Source of the DNA: Nitzschia sp. DOCU1 | Lineage: Eukaryota; Bacillariophyta; Bacillariophyceae; Bacillariales; Bacillariaceae | Reading direction: 5' to 3' | Assembly: GCA_951394045.1 (NCBI GenBank) | Contig: OX595999.1 | Span: forward strand, 1,612,001 to 1,676,000 | Length of the DNA stretch: 64,000 nucleotides | Shown here: piece by piece, positions 1-10,131 of the stretch | How the letters are laid out: every line of letters starts with the position of its first letter | How positions within the stretch are numbered: the first letter of the stretch is position 1 | Notes under the pieces: generated by a model | What the model was told of the DNA's origin: nothing | Databases searched by the model: none | Seen by the model: the letters and a program-made list of their open reading frames with translations, nothing else | Position numbers and translations under genes: made by a program

Positions 1-2
1 CC

Positions 3-2744
3 ACCGGAAATTATCGAGGACGACCGGCAATGGGCAACCTGGGCCGCATTTATCCTGTCTTGTCCAAGTTTGCAGGTGTGACATGGGAAGGCGATTGTCG
101 TCAAGTCAATGGCGATTTGAGACTATCCGGCATTACTCGTGCGTTGTATGGAGGAACTCGTTACGATATTTATGAAGACGGATCTGTCGTTTTGACAACA
201 TTTTTAAGAACCAACGGACGCGTTGAGTCGATCGAAATGCGTGGCGGACGAGTCAATGGGCCCGGATCGCCTATTCAATTGGATATGGATCGCTTGCCTC
301 ATTCGATGATCATTACTGAAGTGGCTCCCAACACTCTCATAATGAACGAAGTCCATCGCGAAACGGGCCGAATCTTGTTTACGAGCAGTCTCTTTTTGGC
401 CGGAGATAATGAAGTGGTTCAAGTCTCTCACCAAGTATCGGGGCGCGATCCTCGCATGCCCATTGATCAGCACCAAGTCTGGCGTTTGGCACCGGCCCGT
501 GACGGCTATGAAATGGAAACAGAGTGGCGCAACCGTGACCAGTTCCTTGGTCGAGCCCCTGACCGTACGCCAGATGTGAGAGGAGGACGGTCGGCCTGGT
601 CACGAGGTGCCGACTTGAACCGTGGTGGGCCCATGTACCAGGGTGGTGCTAGCACAAATGCCGTTCGTCGAAGCATCAACGGATTGCTGACCGAGCCCGG
701 TAGCCGCAGTCGATACGATGAAGACCAGTTGTGGCTCTTGAATCGTTCCCCAGAGGAAATGAGAGATCGCTTCCGCGACAAGTTCAACAGCTGGGAAGTC
801 AGTCGAGACGTGATTGACGATCCGGACTTTGTGGAAAGTGACATCGGGCCTCTTCGTCAAGACCGTCTCCTGGAACCCGAGCTCCGAGATGCTTTCCCCG
901 TGTTGAGCCAGATTACTGGAATTGACTGGCAGGGGACCTGTCGTTACATTATTGGGGACACCAAGCCGGACTCGATCATGTTGCTCCAGGGTGGCATGCG
1001 TTATGACCTGAGTCGAGACGGGGTCTGTACCATGACGACGACTTTGGACTTTGCCGACGGTCGTACTCGAGAAGTGCGAATGCGTGGCTATCGAGAATCT
1101 TCCAGCAAGTATTCCAACTCGATGCGCCTCTACCCAGTCGACGACGAAGACGATTCCGTGTACACCATTTTGACGGAAATCTCTCCCGACACTATCTTGT
1201 TGAACGAAATTGATGGCGACACGAACAAGGTCATTTATACGGCTAGTCTGTCTATTTCCAATGACCGCAACGAGTTGGTACAAGTGACACATGAACTTGG
1301 AGATGGTGTGCGCATGCCCGTCGAGGGCCACCAAGTGTGGAGAATGAAACGCTTTGGAGGCACCTACGAAAGAACTCCCGGAATTCGCACGCCTGCCGGT
1401 GGCTGGACGGGCGGAAGCAGCTCGTCTACGAAAGAGCTGTTCCCAGTTTTGAGCAGGATGGAAGGCACTGGGTGGCAAGGAACCTTCCGCTTTGTGAATG
1501 GAGATCTCGAGCGCCAGCTGAACTTTGAAGCAACCGGTAAAATGTGGTACGATTTGAACCGAAACGGTACCTGCGTCTTGACGATTGTATCATCGCTCGC
1601 GGATGGCAGCAGCCGCTACGTCCAAATGAAGGGCGAACGAGGCAAAAGCGCCCAAGAACCCCTACGTCTTGACCCAGTCGACAAGGATGGTACCAACTAC
1701 ATGATCATTACGGAACTTCCACCGGATACGGTTCTCTTGAGTGAGATTGATCGCTTTACTGGAAAGCTCGTCTCGACTGCTAGCTTATCGATTTACAAGG
1801 ACGAGGTTATTCAAGTGTCTCATGAAATGGGAAATAATAGTTCAAGATTGGACGGTCATCAAATCGCTCGATTGCGACGTGCCAAGGATCGTTCCAGTAC
1901 CTCGCGCGGTAGCATGTCCTATTTGCTCAATGGGGAACTGGAATATCCTACTTACCAAACCGGCGATTCGCTCGTTGATCTGTTCCCGGTCTTGAACCAA
2001 ATCGACGGAATCAACTGGCAAGGATACTGCAAAGTCATTGATGGTAATTTGAGAGAAGAAAAGGCCAAGCCCATGCTCTCGGGTGGTATGCGCTATGACC
2101 TCCATCGAAATGGTACATGTACCATGACAAGTGTCCTAATGCACCCGGATGGCCGTACGCACCAAATCCGGTTGCAAGGTACCCGTGTCGGCAAATCCAA
2201 CAAACGCTCCATTCGACTCGACCCTATTGACGGCGACTCTCCCTTTTACACCGTCTTAACCGAAGTTCCACCCGACACGATTCTCTTGAATGAAGTCGAC
2301 AAGGCTACCAACAAGGTTATTTTTACGGCCAGCGTGTCCATTGCAAGTCCCGACGAACTGATTCAAATTTCACACGACGTGGACGCCAATGGCATCAATG
2401 AAGAAGGCCACAAGATTTGGCGACTCAAACGGTCTCCCGTTTTGGGTCGAAACGTGGGCCGTGCTCCTACTGGATCCGCTTCGTACTTTCGAGGTCAAGG
2501 CTTTCGTCCTGGTAGTAGCGGTGGTACACGGGAAAACTTTTCGGGGGGTCGCCCGCCTGAAGGCTTTCGTCCTCCTACTAGCGGTGGCACACGGGAAAAC
2601 TTTTCGGGGGGCCGTCCCCCTTCTGGCGGTGCGACACCTGGAGGCTTTGATGCCTCGACCAGTGGACCGCCACGGGGAAGAACACCGGACGTTCCGTTTG
2701 GCCAGCCCAAGCCCAGGGATCCCAATTTGTTGTTTGATTACTAA
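3..2744 (+). CDS. Four-module lipocalin-like repeat protein, 5' partial
   Basis: The frame is open from base 3, so the first ATG at base 30 (904 residues from there) may be internal and the gene probably begins outside the window. Counting from that ATG, four copies of a module start near residues 6, 287, 469 and 650. Each has an FPVLS..GI.W.G opening, a central GG.RYDL..DG.C.MT block, a PDTILLNE(I/V)D block and a GHQ(V/I)WRL end. The pattern of short strands opening with GxxWxG resembles calycin/lipocalin beta barrels, but this is inference from pattern only. The tail (about residue 810 on) is Gly/Pro/Arg rich and carries two copies of GGTRENFSGGRPP. No signal peptide or membrane segment is seen. 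I do not recognise a characterised homologue and assign no ligand or role. Confidence 0.8.
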   Translation, partial: TGNYRGRPAMGNLGRIYPVLSKFAGVTWEGDCRQVNGDLRLSGITRALYGGTRYDIYEDGSVVLTTFLRTNGRVESIEMRGGRVNGPGSPIQLDMDRLPHSMIITEVAPNTLIMNEVHRETGRILFTSSLFLAGDNEVVQVSHQVSGRDPRMPIDQHQVWRLAPARDGYEMETEWRNRDQFLGRAPDRTPDVRGGRSAWSRGADLNRGGPMYQGGASTNAVRRSINGLLTEPGSRSRYDEDQLWLLNRSPEEMRDRFRDKFNSWEVSRDVIDDPDFVESDIGPLRQDRLLEPELRDAFPVLSQITGIDWQGTCRYIIGDTKPDSIMLLQGGMRYDLSRDGVCTMTTTLDFADGRTREVRMRGYRESSSKYSNSMRLYPVDDEDDSVYTILTEISPDTILLNEIDGDTNKVIYTASLSISNDRNELVQVTHELGDGVRMPVEGHQVWRMKRFGGTYERTPGIRTPAGGWTGGSSSSTKELFPVLSRMEGTGWQGTFRFVNGDLERQLNFEATGKMWYDLNRNGTCVLTIVSSLADGSSRYVQMKGERGKSAQEPLRLDPVDKDGTNYMIITELPPDTVLLSEIDRFTGKLVSTASLSIYKDEVIQVSHEMGNNSSRLDGHQIARLRRAKDRSSTSRGSMSYLLNGELEYPTYQTGDSLVDLFPVLNQIDGINWQGYCKVIDGNLREEKAKPMLSGGMRYDLHRNGTCTMTSVLMHPDGRTHQIRLQGTRVGKSNKRSIRLDPIDGDSPFYTVLTEVPPDTILLNEVDKATNKVIFTASVSIASPDELIQISHDVDANGINEEGHKIWRLKRSPVLGRNVGRAPTGSASYFRGQGFRPGSSGGTRENFSGGRPPEGFRPPTSGGTRENFSGGRPPSGGATPGGFDASTSGPPRGRTPDVPFGQPKPRDPNLLFDY

Positions 2745-3707
2745 CCGTGGAGTACTACTAGTACGATGCGGGTGGTGCCGATTGTGTTATGAACTTTTCT
2801 GTTTGTTGTGTACTAGAGCAAATGGAAGAACCGCCGGGGACTGGTTCTTTTTATTGCGTTTCTTCATAAACTATGTAAGGATTTTTGCTCGTTCCATAAA
2901 AATCTTTCTTCTCTGCTCTACTACTAGCTAGTCAGTAGAGGGTCAAAGAAGCGCGTAGTAGTACCAATACGTAGAATAGCTTGGTTTTTTATCATCGTCG
3001 TAAGCGACGTAGTATTACCGGTAGCCGTTGTCGTCTCGTCGACGACGACGACGACTTCTTGATGGTGGTGGTCTCCGTCGCCGTCTGTCCTTGTTCTGGT
3101 CTTGGATGTGTGCTTCCATCGTCCTCTACTACTATTACTATTCCTCTAGCTAGAGTAGAGAAATGCATGTGTTTTTGCTGCGTCCTTTAGTGCTCTACTA
3201 GTAGTAGCTTCTGGACGCACGAGTCCTCTACACAGGTTCGTTGTGTGCTGAAGCGACGGACAGACAAAATTCCCTCCCATGACGTCACGCAACCACGTAA
3301 CGCACGGTTGTGAACGGTATTTAGCAAGGTGCGCGCCCGCCCGCCAGCCTGTCCAAGGAAGGGACATTCGCCTGTTTCCGACATCTATCGAAAAGAAGGA
3401 AATTCGCGAAGTTCGATTTTCAGCAAAATTTCGTAGAAGTGATGATGTGATCCAAAGGTGGAAAGTCTTTGAGAATGCCATATCCTGACGCTTAGATCAT
3501 AGCATCATCCTATCGTCATCTTGCTAGTTTGAGTCCACCGACAGCTAGCCAGCTATCTATTCGTCTTGAGATCTCGAAGCGAGGAGAGCAACCGTCGCGT
3601 GGATTGTGGACGAAAAGGAGAAGACGCAAATCTTTCCCACTCTCCGTCAACGGACGCATGATCATTACTATCATTGCTCTCTTCTTTTCTACTAACGCTT
3701 CCACAAA
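2745..3707. other. Intergenic region between two plus-strand genes
   Basis: No convincing gene. It holds CTA/TAG-rich stretches with ACTAGT cores, a short (GAC)n run near 3040-3055 and one palindromic CRE-like TGACGTCA near 3279. It presumably contains the 3' end of the upstream gene and the promoter of the bestrophin gene. Short frames here look random. Confidence 0.5.
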
Positions 3708-5975
3708 ATGATTACTTATAATCGTTCCGCCTTTGGCTTGAATTTGATTCTTCAATTGCATGGCAGCGCCGTGTATCGAGCCTTTGTTCCTAGCCTGCTA
3801 AGTGTGGCCGTGTATTTCCTCTGGAAGTTATTGTATCGACCCGACGCGGCCTTTGGAGAAAATCTGGGACACCCGTATGCCGTGGGTGCTCTTGTGGCGA
3901 GTGCCAGTTTTCTCATGGTCTTTCGAGTCAATCAAGGATATGCTCGTTACTGGGAAGGCTGCAGTTCAGTCAATCAAATGATGTCCAAATTTATGGATGC
4001 GTCGGTGCATGCCGCCGTGTATCATTTTCAATGCGATCATTTCAAGCACATCAAACCTCCGTCATACTTTGATTATCCCGAACTCAATCATTTGTACTTG
4101 ACACGAGATCGAGAACGAGGAGTCGACTTTTCAGACGCCTCGCGACTGTCGGCTGTCGTTGCCGCACAAGTCGACTCGAATAATAGTCTTCGAGCCTTGA
4201 CCACTCTGCATCATCGCAAAAAAGTCTTGTTGCAAGAAGAAAAAATCAAACGCAAAGTTCAAGCTGTTCACAAGAGTATCAACTTTGTGCCCACGCCTGT
4301 CGTTACTACTACCAACAAGAAAAAGAAGATACGCTATCAAATGAGTGAACAGTTGGAGTCCATCCGTTCGTCGTCGAGAAGTAGTCATGGGGGTGAAAGT
4401 ATTTCTCGATCTCATAGTGCCGATGAGATTAGTCGATTAGGAGGTGCCAGTCATCACACCAACAGTGATACAGATGACGATGGTCGTATTGGACCTCCAC
4501 CCATTAACAACCAAACGACGACGGCACAATTTTTGGAACGAAATGAATCGGCTGTAGACGCACATGGCCAAGAAAACACACCAAAAAGTCAACCTGGCAC
4601 GGGTAAACCCTTTCTCTTGTGGGGTCGCCCTCGATTGGATGGTGGTTGGGAGGCCTATTATACGCAAGATCCGGCTGTACCTCTAGCGACATTTCATTCT
4701 CCTCAGTCGGCAAAGAACGATTCATCCTCCCCACCATTACCCAAACAAGGATTTGCCAGTCTACAGGGTGGTCGGACACCGCCCTTGTATTTACAAGAAT
4801 TGGTACATTTGAGTAGTTTATTGGTTGCCGTGGCCTTGTCGACATTACGGAATGATATTGATGGGAGCGAATCGCCGCTGACGTATTATGAACCTGGCTC
4901 GCCTTGGCCTACCTTGGATCCGGACCGAGATTATTGGATCAAAGTTAGTACAGGATGGTTGCATTGGCGGGAAAAAGTATGGGCCTTTTTAGGCATGGGA
5001 CGATCTCCCGAAGAACAAACAAGATACAATGCGGGTCGTCCATTGCCCGTCATTGGAGGAGTATCCGATGCGGAGATTCGATTTTTACAAATTGCTAGAG
5101 GACCGTATGCCAAGACACAATTGTGTTGGAATTGGTTGTCCGAATTCATGATTCGAGAACACTTGGCTGGAAGCATGGGCAAAGTTGGACCGCCGATTGT
5201 CTCGAGGTGTTTTCAATTTTTGGGAGACGGCATGATTTATTACAATCATGCTCGCAAAATCATGTTTATTCCCTTTCCCTTTGTGCATGCTCAATTGGCG
5301 ATTATCTTTATATTGGTCTTGATTCCTACTGTGCCCTTCTTGATGGATCAATATACGGATGACGTATGGTTGGGGGCCGTCTTGTCGTTTTTTACCGTCC
5401 TTTGTATTTCGGGAATCAATGAAGTCGCACGCGAATTGGAAAATCCCTTTCGAAATGTTCCCAATGAATTGCCATTGGTGACCATGATGGCTCAATACAA
5501 TGAAGCTTTGTTGACCATTTATTCAGGATATCATCCAGATGTCTTTTGGAATGAACAAGACTTGTTGAAACGCAACACAAAGAGCAAGACTCAACCACAA
5601 CACCAACCACAAGAAGATAGAACGGAGAAGGTGGAACCCGAACATAAAACAAGAATCAACGGTGCCTCCAAAGGATTTTCGTTTCGAACGCCCAAGGAAG
5701 AAAAGAATGATTCTCATCCAAGGTTGTCCTCGAATCGCGACATGAAACCAAGCTTTTCCTTGGACGAATCCGTTTGGTCGCCATCCTCCGCAACATCTTC
5801 ACGGCCGCCTTCGCCTCCAAATACAAACGCGGCGGATGAAATGGCTCAGCTCAAGGAACAAGTGGCTCAACAAGCCAAATTGATTGAGCAACTCTTTGCG
5901 CAGCTGGGCCCGCCGGTGGATCCGATAAAGACACGGCAACGGCTGGAAGAGGAAACCATTCCTACTTTCTTGTAA
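3708..5975 (+). CDS. Bestrophin-family anion channel
   Basis: The 755-residue protein matches the bestrophin (RFP-TM/UPF0187) family. The start fits the family, which opens with a short (I/V)xYxR motif, here ITYNRSAFG. Hydrophobic segments follow at about 25-45 and 58-72, then the hallmark FRVNQGYARYWEG (72-84), equivalent to FRxNxxYxRWWEG. Two further membrane segments lie near 522-570, followed by ELENPFRNVPNELPL (about 575-590), the counterpart of the conserved E(D/N)PF acidic loop. A long Ser-, Lys- and Asp-rich insertion (about 180-320) separates the two halves, and the tail is low-complexity ending in a short coiled coil (about 705-730). Family members are chloride or bicarbonate channels; algal members in thylakoids feed bicarbonate to the lumen. 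No plastid presequence is visible here, so location is open. It is convergent with the sulfotransferase gene. Confidence 0.88.
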   Translation: MITYNRSAFGLNLILQLHGSAVYRAFVPSLLSVAVYFLWKLLYRPDAAFGENLGHPYAVGALVASASFLMVFRVNQGYARYWEGCSSVNQMMSKFMDASVHAAVYHFQCDHFKHIKPPSYFDYPELNHLYLTRDRERGVDFSDASRLSAVVAAQVDSNNSLRALTTLHHRKKVLLQEEKIKRKVQAVHKSINFVPTPVVTTTNKKKKIRYQMSEQLESIRSSSRSSHGGESISRSHSADEISRLGGASHHTNSDTDDDGRIGPPPINNQTTTAQFLERNESAVDAHGQENTPKSQPGTGKPFLLWGRPRLDGGWEAYYTQDPAVPLATFHSPQSAKNDSSSPPLPKQGFASLQGGRTPPLYLQELVHLSSLLVAVALSTLRNDIDGSESPLTYYEPGSPWPTLDPDRDYWIKVSTGWLHWREKVWAFLGMGRSPEEQTRYNAGRPLPVIGGVSDAEIRFLQIARGPYAKTQLCWNWLSEFMIREHLAGSMGKVGPPIVSRCFQFLGDGMIYYNHARKIMFIPFPFVHAQLAIIFILVLIPTVPFLMDQYTDDVWLGAVLSFFTVLCISGINEVARELENPFRNVPNELPLVTMMAQYNEALLTIYSGYHPDVFWNEQDLLKRNTKSKTQPQHQPQEDRTEKVEPEHKTRINGASKGFSFRTPKEEKNDSHPRLSSNRDMKPSFSLDESVWSPSSATSSRPPSPPNTNAADEMAQLKEQVAQQAKLIEQLFAQLGPPVDPIKTRQRLEEETIPTFL

Positions 5976-6540
5976 TGGTCGTCCTCCAATGGAGTCGTCG
6001 AGGGGAACAATGGGGCCACCAAACTTGGGGAGCAACGGGGAAGATAGGCTGGTACCATATCGTTTATTTTTTTGAATCGATAGATTCATGTAGTCGCTTT
6101 GATATGATAAATTGCGGTTCTATAGAATCCAATCGTTGCTGTAGTACTGCTGCTATAACAGAGGTAGTAGCTTGTAGGATGGGGGCACAGCGGCGGTCGT
6201 CGATAGTAGCAGTAGTACAACTGCTAGACGGACTTCTTTTGCTTGTCGCGTGGCTACTATCAAAGCTTGAAGTGTCTGCCCTCGTTTGGTTTGGAACCGA
6301 CAAGTCATGCACTTTTGTACCGCCGGCACTCCACAATGATACTGAATGTTGTACGACAACGAGCCCACCGCTGTGGAATGAATCGTCGTCGACGAGATCC
6401 TCAAGGAAGGTTCGATCAAGGGGCCTGATCAGTCGGTTCAAGGTCTCTAGTAGGACATGGATGACGCTCAAGATTGTTCATGAGTATACTTTGCGGCAAC
6501 AGCAACATGTTCCTGGACTCGACTCTCGACGAAGCCTTTT
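5976..6540. other. Convergent intergenic region
   Basis: Tail-to-tail spacer between the bestrophin and sulfotransferase genes. It is rich in GTAGTA/CTACTG trinucleotides. Open frames in it extend from neighbouring genes on other frames and have no recognisable content. Confidence 0.4.
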
Positions 6541-7758
6541 TTACATGGCAGGTTCTCGCAAACATTGGACCAAACTTTTTGGTCGTGCCCATTCGTAGAG
6601 TTGGATATCATATTGAAATTTGTTGCAGACAAAGTGATAAATATCCTCAAAGGGAAAACGTTCCTTCAGGGACAAGAGCTTGGGATTGGCCATGAGATTT
6701 CGTCCATCTTTTTTGCGACGATCATCGTCCATTGTGATGTTCAACACATTACCCACGGCACGTAAATTGTCTGGTAAACAGGCTTGATCCAATACAAAGG
6801 TAAATCTCTCCAAGAGTTGTTGCCCCGCAAGGAAATGGTCTCGGGTCATGGTGGTAGTGTTGGTGGCTCCCACGAGTCGTCGTAAAGCAAAATTATCATA
6901 GTACGGATCCTTGGCAAATTTCCACCAATCGTCCTTGCTTTGTTGTGCTGTCCCTTCCCCACCTTGTTTACTGTAGGAGAGTACAAAGGGATAATGTTGT
7001 GCCGTGTACGCATCTGCCGCTAATAATCTCGACAAGGGATGTCGAATGACCATGAGAGAAATTAAATGGGGGTGTTCCCAATCCGTCACATTCAATGGTA
7101 ATCGAGGCAAACTTCCGAATTCCCACGAAACAAATCGATAGGCTTGACGCACTTGAGCAATATGATGGGCCGTTGCTTGGGGTCCACTCCATGGTTTACG
7201 ACGTGGAAAGGCATAGCCAGGCGGCAAAATGTCCGTCTCACTGGGTACATTGCAATACCGACCAGGAGCCCCCACGGCTTGGCCGATGACATGACACAAC
7301 GTCGTTCCAGCATGATGAGTAATGTGAATATTGAGAATAATGGCAGGTCCATTGTTGACAAAGTTTTCAATTTGGACTTGTGATGTTGGAGATGTAAACA
7401 GCAAAGGATAGGATGGTAGGGCGGATGGTTCGGCTGGAAATAGGACCAGTGCCGAACTAATAATAATCGTCGGAATGGCCACAACTAAAATCGCCGTCAC
7501 CAACAGGTCCATGAGACCATAGTGACAGTTTCGGCCAATGCTGTTGCTGCTCCCATGAGAATCATTGTCAAATGACTGATCGTCATCGTCGTCATTATCG
7601 TCGCTATCAGCGTCATAGTAGCCGCGGTCGAACAGTCGTTTGTGGGGCAACAGTCGTCCCAACTCAATTTCCTTATTGTTGTTTGCATGAAAGTTGGAAG
7701 GCGAGTAGGACACGGTAGGACTACCACCATTCGCAGTAGATCGGTGTTTTAATAGCAT
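6541..7758 (-). CDS. Type II membrane sulfotransferase-like protein
   Basis: The 405-residue protein has an acidic cytosolic N terminus (Asp-rich 51-65), one membrane anchor (about 83-107) and a lumenal domain, the layout of Golgi carbohydrate sulfotransferases. The 5'-PSB-like site is HITHHAGTTLC (145-155). The 3'-phosphate-binding site is VIRHPLSRLLAAD (237-249), matching the RxxxSR pattern of PAPS-dependent sulfotransferases. The C terminus carries the L..RF.FEDIYHFV.NKF.YD.QLY.WA pattern common in algal family members. Expected reaction: sulfate transfer from PAPS to a glycan hydroxyl; the acceptor is unknown. In a diatom, cell-wall or mucilage sulfated polysaccharide is a plausible substrate, by inference. 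It is divergent from the thioredoxin-like gene. Confidence 0.8.
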   Translation of the reverse strand: MLLKHRSTANGGSPTVSYSPSNFHANNNKEIELGRLLPHKRLFDRGYYDADSDDNDDDDDQSFDNDSHGSSNSIGRNCHYGLMDLLVTAILVVAIPTIIISSALVLFPAEPSALPSYPLLFTSPTSQVQIENFVNNGPAIILNIHITHHAGTTLCHVIGQAVGAPGRYCNVPSETDILPPGYAFPRRKPWSGPQATAHHIAQVRQAYRFVSWEFGSLPRLPLNVTDWEHPHLISLMVIRHPLSRLLAADAYTAQHYPFVLSYSKQGGEGTAQQSKDDWWKFAKDPYYDNFALRRLVGATNTTTMTRDHFLAGQQLLERFTFVLDQACLPDNLRAVGNVLNITMDDDRRKKDGRNLMANPKLLSLKERFPFEDIYHFVCNKFQYDIQLYEWARPKSLVQCLREPAM

Positions 7759-8517
7759 TTGTCGAATCTTCTGCTACTAGCGGTCTTGTCGCCAAGCAAA
7801 GCCTCCCTACTGACAACGCTGCTGGGGTCCAGGAGGGGGGAGACTGGATAGCAAGTCTACTACTAGCAGAGCAATACTGCCAAGGATTCAACACTTTGGG
7901 TCCAAAAGGAACGACGATTCCAAGAGGAGAGAGAGCAATGACCTCGTCGTTTGTATGCACACATCTTCTTATTTCTGCAAGTTCGAACTCTACCCATCTT
8001 TGGTTCTCTTGCGAGGCGGCGGTGCGAATACGGACGGTGCGATTACAGTCACAAAAGTCGCTGGGCGGACCATCTTTAGTTGATAGGTACTCACCACACA
8101 TACGTATCCACATATAATTTAGAAATGACCGATGACCCGTGCTAAGTAATGATGATGTCAGAGCGTCGCAGATATTGTGACGTACGTACCTCAGGCACGT
8201 CCAGGCAGAGGGGGCATATCAACAAATGAATCCTTCGTCATCCTTTCCGAGCCCGGTCGTATTTCTACGCGTGGTGACGACTGCGACGGAAACCCATTCG
8301 AGGAAAGCGAGAAACCTCAAGACGGACAGAAACATCCATCCATCTCATCCTTTCTTTCTTGGTTTGCCCCTTCTTGTTTCTGTGCTGTGGCAACTGTCAT
8401 AATTTCATTTCGCGACAACGACGACAACAGCTTTCATCTTGCTAGCTAGAATAGAAGAGGACACGACGCTTTCCTCCATCTTGCTTGCCATCCTCAACCT
8501 CCAATTCCTTTCCCAGA
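7759..8517. promoter_or_regulatory. Shared upstream region of two divergent genes
   Basis: Head-to-head spacer between the sulfotransferase gene (minus) and the thioredoxin-like gene (plus), so it should hold both promoters. I see CTACTACTAG tracts and no convincing gene. No TATA box or named operator stands out. Confidence 0.4.
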
Positions 8518-9396
8518 ATGCCCAGTTCCACTACCACGACAACCATGACGAACACCAATCCCAAGAAGAACAAGAGCAGTAAAGCTGTCGCCACGACCAC
8601 CAGCAGCAACAATATGGCCATTTTTGAAGCTATTTTGGGCACGCATATTTGGAAAAAATCCGCTCAAGACAAGATTGTCAAAGTACCCCTACAAGAGGCT
8701 TTGAAAAACAAGGAATTTGTCGCTCTGTATTTTGGCGGTCAATTTTCCAGTGTATCGACTCAATTCACGCCCGAGTTGGTCAAGTTTTATCAACAAACCA
8801 CTGCTGGGAAGAAACACCCCAACCAGCTAGAAATTATCTATGTTTCGTCGGATCAATCGCAAGAAGAATTTGATCAACATTATGGCATCATGCCATGGGC
8901 GGCCGCGGTTTCGGATACACCCGAAGCGCTCAAAAAGAAAAACGAATTGATTCCTCTCTTCAAGGCCTTTCGAGCTCCATGTATGGTCGTCTTGCATGGA
9001 CCGACGGGAACCTTTGTGACGGAACATGGCGTCCGAGATGTCACGGCATGCATGGCAGCCTTTGGCGGCGAAGCATCCGAAGAAAAGAAGGACGATGATG
9101 CCATGGCCAAAGCTGTCCAAGCAACCTTGGATCAATGGCGAACGTTAATGACCAAATCCATTCAGGATGCGCACAAGTTGATTGATTATGGAGGTGGTAC
9201 CGTGAGTGCCCTCAACTATCTGTACAAAAATCCTTATTTGATTGTGATCATTGTGGCTCTGGTCCTGGGCACGTCCATTCTCAAGAAAGTTTGGGAAAAA
9301 CCGGCTGTCTTGATCGGATTCTTGTTGTTGGGCAAGCGATACTTGACGCCTAGGGGAGATCAAAACCTTCCGGGGACACTGGTCAAGATTGAGTGA
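8518..9396 (+). CDS. Thioredoxin-fold (nucleoredoxin-like) protein without active-site cysteines, membrane-anchored
   Basis: ATG at 8518 gives 292 residues; the frame continues upstream to a TTG at 8485, but that is not a plausible eukaryotic start. After a Ser/Thr/Lys-rich leader comes a tryparedoxin/nucleoredoxin-type domain: KNKEFVALYFGGQFSSVSTQFTPELVKFY, then EIIYVSSDQSQEEFDQHY and MPWAAAV. In active relatives the first block reads YFSAxWCPPCRxFTPxL; here the WCPPC position is GGQFSSVS, so both redox cysteines are missing. The C terminus has two hydrophobic stretches (about residues 238-256 and 262-275) that would anchor it in a membrane. It is probably a redox-inactive scaffold or chaperone-like member; no substrate can be named. 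Confidence 0.75.
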   Translation: MPSSTTTTTMTNTNPKKNKSSKAVATTTSSNNMAIFEAILGTHIWKKSAQDKIVKVPLQEALKNKEFVALYFGGQFSSVSTQFTPELVKFYQQTTAGKKHPNQLEIIYVSSDQSQEEFDQHYGIMPWAAAVSDTPEALKKKNELIPLFKAFRAPCMVVLHGPTGTFVTEHGVRDVTACMAAFGGEASEEKKDDDAMAKAVQATLDQWRTLMTKSIQDAHKLIDYGGGTVSALNYLYKNPYLIVIIVALVLGTSILKKVWEKPAVLIGFLLLGKRYLTPRGDQNLPGTLVKIE

Positions 9397-9749
9397 GGGA
9401 ATACGGATCAGCACGAACAAATGATTTCGACGAGGACGACTGCTGGTGCACTGTGGCAAAACAGCAAATAAGTATACCCAATAACACGTAGCATTCCATT
9501 ACAATTTTGTCCATGGCCTATACAAGTAGGTATAATGACAATGGCCTTGTCGACAAGCGCTCTATGCTCTAGCGAATGTTTCCGAGTATCGGTTTTGGCA
9601 TGCAACTGGCTAAATCTCTTGTCCAATCAACTACTACTAGTTTATACAATCTTATATCGATGCTGTTCCTATCGTGTCTAAGTTTGAGTTTGCAGACATG
9701 CAAGACCAAGATGTTTACGAGCCATTACTAGTAGTCACCTCTGCATACT
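9397..9749. other. Intergenic spacer
   Basis: Downstream of the thioredoxin-like gene. Contains CTACTACTAG and TTACTAGTAG motifs. No gene or RNA recognised. Confidence 0.4.
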
Positions 9750-10131
9750 TTAAGACCCGCAACGAAGTCGAGTACCCCGCCCCCGAAGCGTGAGGAGGTA
9801 ACTCCGAACGCGGGTATTCATCAAAAGATACATACCACTTGCCGCTATCTCGGAAGGACTCCTCCTTTCCATCCCGAAATAGTGAATCGTTCCGTTGGAT
9901 AACTCCTTCTTGATGTCGGTCAAATTAAGCCACACATCATGTCTGTCTTGAGTGCAAACATATCCTCGTCCATGATAGAAAATGCAGAAATGCCATTGTC
10001 TTGGAAAGCAGGCCGAACCAGTAGTGTTCATCCCTGGAAAGCCAGATCAGATCTTGATACGTCTCGAATTCCCCCTGAATTTCCGTGAAGATCCCCCCAG
10101 CCACGATGACAAAGGCTCTCCAGGCAACCAT
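9750..10131 (-). pseudogene. GT31 glycosyltransferase remnant (copy A)
   Basis: Two overlapping minus-strand frames carry pieces of the GT31 domain that is intact in the neighbouring genes. One (10131 to about 9937) reads FVIVAGGIFTEIQGEFETYQ then DLIWL, and the other (10031-9750) reads DVWLNLTDIKKELSNGTIHYFG. The shift of frame inside the domain, the loss of the DDD part of the DDDVW metal site and the missing N terminus show it is broken. It lies at the left edge of the duplicated 1.41-kb block. Confidence 0.75.

Noticed and set aside
600..1478. 292-codon minus-strand frame
   Set aside because: It lies fully antisense to the four-module repeat gene; its content mirrors the repeats of that gene and has no domain of its own.
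5975..6598. 207-codon plus-strand frame after the bestrophin gene
   Set aside because: Irregular composition, no recognisable motif, and it overlaps the end of the sulfotransferase gene on the other strand.
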